NCBI GenBank assembly: GCA_016169945.1
Contig: JADLSH010000388.1
Location: forward strand, 6,088,501-6,152,500
Direction of reading: 5' to 3'
Length of the DNA stretch: 64,000 nt
From: Trachythela sp. YZ-2020
Lineage: Eukaryota; Cnidaria; Anthozoa; Malacalcyonacea; Clavulariidae
Under the pieces are notes generated by a model. The model was not told the origin of the DNA. It worked only from the letters and a program-made list of their open reading frames with translations, and made no database searches. Positions within the stretch are counted from its first letter, which is position 1, and every line of letters starts with the position of its first letter. Positions 58,462-64,000 of this stretch are shown here, in pieces. A program made the translations under genes and the position numbers.

Positions 58462-58680
58462 GGCCTTAAGAGTTAGTTTTTAGTGAGGGAGGAAAACCGG
58501 AGTACCCGGAGACAAAACCGTCGAAGCACAGGAGAGAACCAACCAATCTAAACTTATATGAGTTTATCAAGCACACTGACGTTACCCAACCTGAGTAAAT
58601 CCGTGCCCTCGACCTGCTGTATAGCCGGCTTATCTCAGAGGTAAGGGGCAGCGCGCTAACCGCATCTGGTGCTTCATTAA
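58462..58680 (-). mobile_element. tRNA-derived SINE, family B copy 2
   Basis: Reverse copy of 34337-34575; the complement starts GCACCAGATGCGGTTAGCGC and shares the CTCCGGGTACTCCGGTTTTC core. Confidence 0.7.
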
Positions 58681-59309
58681 AAGTATATCTTTATTGGATT
58701 ATATAACTAAATGATTATGATAGCTGTGTAGTATATCTTAATAACTTTACATTATATTGATTGGAAATGAGCTGAAAAAACGAAGCGTTGGCCAAGTTTT
58801 TTAAAGAAATTCCAGGTGTTAGTAGAGTCTATAGTGCCTGCCACTGCATTACAACAGAACAAAGATTATGACATAAGTATCGATGGTATATGCTGCTTAT
58901 ATTTTTTATATTACTATATACATTTATTCTTTTTAAGAATTTATAAATTAGTAAGCTATTCCTTCAATTCACTGTTATTACTACCATATCCATAAAGTCT
59001 TAGGTTTCCGTTAATAAATTGTTTAATAAAAACTATCATACATAAAATTTATTTCTATTGTATATAAGTATGAAAGAGACTCCTAGTTAAAGTTCCATGT
59101 TGAAACACATTATTTGAGAAAGACAAAAGGGACAAAAGTTCAATATATTATATAGTCTTTTAATTTTGCCTTCTGTTGTCTTTCCGAAATCTTAGAGAAG
59201 AAGTATTCCTATATTTCAACTTCAGGCCCATAGACTGTAGCCACGTTAAGAGTTTCATGATGGAATTTATTTGGAGTTTCTTTCGTACTATATTTGTATA
59301 TATATAAGT
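58681..59309. other. bHLH 3' flank
   Basis: Non-coding. TTTATT at about 59048 (AATAAA on the minus strand) is a possible polyadenylation signal for the bHLH gene. Confidence 0.4.
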
Positions 59310-61286
59310 TTATAAATTTAGCCAGCCAGTTAGTTGACTATCATTACTGTTACTAGGAGGTGTTGTCGGTCCTCCATCCAGTGGCTGCATGACTGCTTTA
59401 GGAATATCAGTTGCCTGATATGGCCAGAAAGGCAGTAGGCCCTGTACTTGCTCTTCAAACGACGTTGCCCTATAGGGCGTTAGTTCATTGTGGTGATGTG
59501 GTGGTGCTTTGTGAAATCCAGATTGATGATCTGACCATGTATGGTACTGTCCAGATTGATTCTCGTCGTTGGTTAGATCTATTCCAAAAAATACTTCATC
59601 ATCACTTAAAGTAGGCGACGTTATTCCCTATAGATAAGAAAGTAATACACTGTAAGAATGCAGTTATATATTTCACATTAAATACATTTTAAACAATAGT
59701 TCAAGTATAAGGCGAACCGAGAATTTATCAAAATCCTAAGATTTAATCAGAACTTTACATTGCATTGTCTTCTATATGCATAAGTCAATTTGTCCTGTCC
59801 TAAGACTTGATCAAAACATTACTCGGTGCTAAGACTATATCGAATTTATCCAGTCATAGAACTTTATCAAAACTTTGCTCAGCTTTGTAAATCCATCAGC
59901 AAATATAGTAGATACATACATCGCCTTTGTTTGTATAATAGATACATATACTTGGCAAGGTTCTTGCATCATATATGTAATCATAATTAAATAACCTAAT
60001 TATAACCGACTTGTAAAAACAAAAGCCTCCAGGTTGAATGTTTCAGGGCCGTTTGTGCGCCAGTCACGTGATAGTTGCTGGCATAAATGGTGACGTAGTC
60101 GCATCCGTATCTAACGCTTTCTGTTATTGTTTAGGTTTACACTATTAAAGTTGTTTCAACCAAAATGAAGTTTAATCATAGTTTGTGAAGTATAAATCTG
60201 TTTTAAAGACATCAAAGCTCAAGTTTTTACTGATCAAATATTTTGCAATATGTAGCGCTATATTTAAATGGAAATTTAATAGCGTAAATCAATCTTTAGC
60301 GAGCTTAGTACTGAATGTATGAATGCATTGTTACCCTACTTTGATCAAGCTGCACTTTGTTCAAAGAAATTTTGATAGTGTAAACTTCACACAATTTGAT
60401 CAAACTGTACAACTTTGATAGTGTAAACCAGCCTAAATATAGTTTTATGCTGTGAGACATTTTGATCAGACGAAATTTTTATTGTACGAAAATTTATTGT
60501 TCAAAGTACACTTTCGTGTACTTGAGTACTTCAATGTGCAAGTTTAGTTCAAACATTTTCTCGTGATCACTCGAGATGACGTCATTATATAAACTAGTGT
60601 TAAAGCTATCTACTATACTCTGTAAGTCAGCATTTCCAGATCTGGAAATGGGTTTCCAATGTATGATATTTTTAGACTGGTTTACTCTATCGAAGTTTCT
60701 ATGATCATGCACGCATGATGAAAATTTGACGAGAAGATTTTTGAAGTATTTCATCGAAATCGTCTTATGCACTTTGATCAAACTTTGCTTTGTGCAACCA
60801 AAATTTGATAGTGTAAACCAATAAAGATACGGAGACTTGACTTACCAGTTGAGATGTTTGCTCGTCAAATGGAAACGCACTAGCTTCCTCTAGTCTTGTA
60901 GGAAGCATTTCATTCAATGGCCTTGGGTTCTCACTCTCACTTGTTCCTACGCTTGACAGAAAACCTGACTTCTCGTCCAATTCCGACGTCCACAGAAGCA
61001 TCGCTGCTTCACTCTGCGACACCATTTTCGTCAAGATTTGTATGTAATCAATAGCGAACTTCAGTACGTCAAGCTTTGTGCGTATCCGCCCAGAGTCACA
61101 ATACGGAATATGCGTCTTGAGGATCTCAAAAGCTTCGTTGATCTTTCTAACGCGTTCTCGCTCGCATTTGTTTGCAAGAAGACGCTTGATAGTTGGCTTA
61201 TTCTTCATCCTTCTTCTCTGGGTTGTGTGGTTTTCCATTGTGATTTCACGCTCTCTGGTTATGGCTAGCTTCAGGCAGTTGTGCAT
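59310..61286 (-). CDS. bHLH transcription factor (group A, achaete-scute/atonal superfamily), 252 aa
   Basis: Two exons: 61286-60846 and 59627-59310; total 759 nt, phase 0 join. The bHLH domain spans about residues 30-90: basic region and helix 1 RLLANKCERERVRKINEAFE, short loop, helix 2 LDVLKFAIDYIQIL. The ERxRVxxxNxAFxxL pattern is that of group A E-box-binding factors that dimerise with E proteins and act in neural or other cell-type specification. Subfamily is not resolved by eye. The C-terminal exon is Ser/His/Pro-rich with an acidic start (SPTLSDDEVFF), possibly transactivating. A second in-frame Met at residue 17 (61238) may be the real start, because the partial copy at 62789 keeps it while losing the first ATG. 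A TATA-like TTAAATA lies just upstream (about 61315-61323). Confidence 0.88.
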
Positions 61287-62655
61287 TACTGATATATTCT
61301 TCGCGAGCGAGAAAGTATTTAAGAGATCATTACAATCACAAACATGCTCTCTGATTGGTTAACTGCTAGGTAAACTTGACCTGAGATTCGAGTGTCCTCA
61401 CGACTCCAGTGGGTTGTTTTGTCGGTTGTTTAACCAAAACATTTCATTGTTTTGGAATTTTGCAACGCTAATGTTGAAAAACAATTTAACAGATTAATGA
61501 AATACTAAAGATCGCGCTATATTTACGAGAGTTGTAAAGCATATAAATGTATATACACGAAATGTTTTATGTAATCAACTCAATTTATGTATGTAAATAT
61601 ATACACAAAACGTGATGAACGCAATATGTAACCATGAAGAGACTTAATCCTAACGTGCAAAACCAATTATTTCCCAGTGAGCTCCATATATATCTGGAGT
61701 GAGAACTTACGTCCAAAAAATGAAGCCAAAGATGGCGGAAATAGACGTCCAGTGCCAAAATTTCGTGTTTTTACTTCGATTTAAACAATAACATTATGAT
61801 TTTATGAACTAATAACTTGATTAGTGTGGGATCTGTTAGAAAAATTGGATCGTGCGGTGATATACGAAATAATCTTACTAACAGTGACAGTAGAAAGTCT
61901 GAATAATAAATAGATCCAGGAATTATTCTAGCACATCATGCGCTGATTCTGAGAAATTGAATAAAAATGTACTCGATAATCACGATGACCAAATTTCAAC
62001 CGATTGTGCTGAACTTCCTAAAGGGCTGTCATCTGAGCGCAGTGTAGATGAAAAACAGTTGGAAATTGCTATACCAGATGGCAGCCGACACGAGAATTAT
62101 ATTAGTAGCTCCAGTATACATTCATGGATGTGCTTCAATATTTCATGAGTAGTTTTATAAGTGATGAGACAATTCCTAGAAATTGTGAGTTTGTGACTTC
62201 TGAAGTGCCACGGCATGTTTTCTCAGACTTTAAAGTTACGTTGCACGAAACACAAATAAAGACAAGAACATTGCTATATCTTAGAGAAGTTGATCCAGAC
62301 TAATTGCATTGTATAATTGGACAACGTTTATTTTAAATGGCGTATATTAGTCAGCATTGTGCAGATAATCTACCCTGTGCCACCTTTTCTTCTTCTTATT
62401 AAGTTTCACAAACATAAATTATTCAAAATTGTGTCACTAGAATTCATAATCAAGCGCTAGTAAATCGGTCATTGAATACATTGAAATTTATGGGTGAACT
62501 GATGCCAGCCACTCGCCAGGCGTCTCACTCCAGCGCACCTTGCATTGCGGAAATGAAAGGCCAGGAACTAGGTGATATACAAGAAACAAAATTGTTTAAA
62601 CACGCGAAGTGCCAAGTTTCTGCAACTTGCAAAGTGCCCGGAATGGCCAAAAGGT
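61287..62655. other. bHLH upstream intergenic region
   Basis: It holds the bHLH promoter (TTAAATA near 61315-61323, inverted CCAAT near 61346). A 63-codon frame at 61957-62148 and following acidic codons show no domain I recognise and may be a decayed element. Otherwise non-coding. Confidence 0.4.
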
Positions 62656-62788
62656 AAAGGCTAACCCCTTAACATTTTTTCGACAAATAGTTAAGGTTAA
62701 TTCCTTTACTTTTTGGCTATTTTCGGCCACTTATTCAAAAACTCAAAAAGTGGTCGAAAATGGCCAAAAAGTTAAGGGGTTAGCCTTT
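62656..62788. repeat. 133-bp foldback element abutting the bHLH duplication
   Basis: AAAGGCTAACCCCTTAAC at 62656-62673 pairs exactly with GTTAAGGGGTTAGCCTTT at 62771-62788. A nested inverted pair (CTTTTTGGCTATTTTCGG / CGAAAATGGCCAAAAAG) lies within. Confidence 0.8.
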
Positions 62789-62959
62789 ATAGTCGGCTTA
62801 TTCTTCATCCTTCTTCTCTGGGTTGTGTGGTTTTCCATTGTGGTTTCACGCTCTCTGGTTATCGCTAGCTTCAGGCAGTTGTGTATTACTGAAATATTCT
62901 TCGCGAGCAAGGAAGTAGTTAAGAGATCATTACAATCGCAAACTTGCTCTCTGATTAGT
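62789..62959 (-). pseudogene. partial duplicate of bHLH promoter and first 32 codons
   Basis: About 170 bases match 61190-61352 with roughly a dozen or so differences. The copy has ATA instead of the first ATG but keeps the second Met, and ends before the bHLH domain. One side is bounded exactly by the foldback element, the other by the LINE tail. Confidence 0.85.
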
Positions 62960-64000
62960 TATTATTATTATTATTATTTCAATTTATTTGATAACGGTGA
63001 CCCTTCAGCGTCGGCGCTGCTTTTCAAGGGGCCGTTTGTCTATATACATATAATAAAAATAAATATTAAAAACACTATAACATGACGAAAACAGTTTCTA
63101 TAATTACAATGGATGCATGCATACTAACTCATATTAACTCTTATTAACTCTCACAGACTCATTAGTTTTATAACCCCATTCCAAACAATCCTCGACCTAT
63201 ATGTTGTCACTGACTATGCCACTCCAACTCGTTAAAGTAATTATTAATTAAAGTTTTTAAATTTCTTGCGGAGAGTTGCTTGTAACCATTGACAACATCA
63301 TTTGGGAGAATGTTCCATGAGGAAGCTCCCCGGTGTGAAAAGGACTTCTTCATGATTCCCAGCCTAAGCTTTCAAATATATCCTTTGATCTTACTTCATA
63401 ATTTGATCCCGTGATTATTCGGGCCGCCCTTTTTTGCATTTGGAATAGCTTTTCAAAATGAGTGCGACTGCCATGCATCATTCCACACATTTGAGCAGTA
63501 TGTAAAGTGAGGTAAAACTAATGCGTTATGCATATTAATTAGTGCATTTTGAGTTACGAATCTTTTTGCTCGTTTTAATAAAGCAATAGATTTAGAAAGT
63601 TTTTTGCACTGAATATCATTATTCTCATTCCATTTTAATTCTTCGTCTATAGTAATCCCAGTACTTTCTTATTTGTCATTTGTTTAATGGTGTGGCTGCC
63701 AATTAATATGTGCGGGTTTTCTGTGAATTGTTTAATTTCCTTTTAGAGGCTATCAGCATAAACTTAGTTTTTTTAACGTTCAGGTGAAATACCAGTACTT
63801 GATATATTTGATCTGCAAACATTGAAGCCTGTGTTTGTTTAAGGAAGTTTGGAAGATCATTTATATATAACGAAAACAACAATGGCCCTAAGTTTGATCC
63901 TTGGGGAACTCCGCATATTATCCTGTTCATTTGGGACTTAGTTCCTTGAACTGTGCATATTTGCATTCTGTTGGCTAAATACGATTTAAATAAATTCACG
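62958..64000 (-). mobile_element. LINE fragment (CR1/L2/Jockey-like reverse transcriptase), 3' end, runs off window
   Basis: Minus strand. The RT core motif GVPQGSNLGPLLFSLYINDLP is read near 63900. It is followed in shifting frames by the C-terminal part (LSKSIALLKRAKRF then ALVLPHFTYCSNVW near 63500-63600) and a last conserved stretch near 63250-63340. It ends in an (AAT)n tail at 62958-62979. Several frameshifts and loss of the YADD region show it is dead. The 5' part lies beyond 64000. Confidence 0.85.

Overview
ORGANISM. The window is intron-rich, AT-rich animal nuclear DNA, most likely from a cnidarian. Evidence: matrix metalloproteinases ending in ShKT domains, a secreted PAN/EGF mosaic protein built of phase-1 exons, a neuropeptide precursor with about two dozen -PF(H/Y)-Gly-Lys-Arg units preceded by acidic spacers, and a dense load of MITEs, SINEs, LINEs and one Polinton/Maverick. 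No finer taxonomic call is supported. LAYOUT. 684-7702 (+): secreted PAN/EGF protein, 13 exons, probable GPI-type tail. 8290-12322 (+): MMP whose last linker+ShKT exon pair has been tandemly duplicated. 12583-13356: TTA-flanked MITE. 15386-41136 (+): complete 17-exon dystrobrevin gene (618 aa). Its fourth coding intron (17122-32490) contains a 14,957-bp Polinton (17470-32426) with about 315-bp terminal inverted repeats and a 6-bp target duplication TGTGAT. 44711-45799 (+): neuropeptide preprohormone. 50784-54009 (-): second MMP-ShKT gene. 59310-61286 (-): two-exon bHLH factor, with a partial copy of its 5' end at 62789-62959. 62958-64000 (-): LINE fragment running off the window. POLINTON. Left half, + strand: GRF-type zinc-finger protein, a short ORF with a Bcl-2 BH1-like motif, integrase with chromodomain, minor capsid (PX), basic core-like protein, major capsid (PY), adenovirus-type protease. 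Right half, - strand: conserved Polinton protein, small hydrophobic-tailed protein, packaging ATPase, small zinc-finger protein, and a seven-exon C2H2-zinc-finger/protein-primed DNA polymerase B fusion. About ten frameshifts break it (three in the major capsid gene), although its ends still match closely. The host genes around it carry no frameshift, so the lesions are more likely real decay than assembly error. A 641-bp TA-flanked MITE is nested in an intron of the polymerase gene. GENE LOGIC. The host genes look like unrelated neighbours: extracellular matrix/secreted proteins, a dystrophin-complex scaffold, a neuropeptide and a transcription factor. All exon joins quoted are my own readings of splice signals and phase; the summed lengths of every intact host gene are multiples of three.
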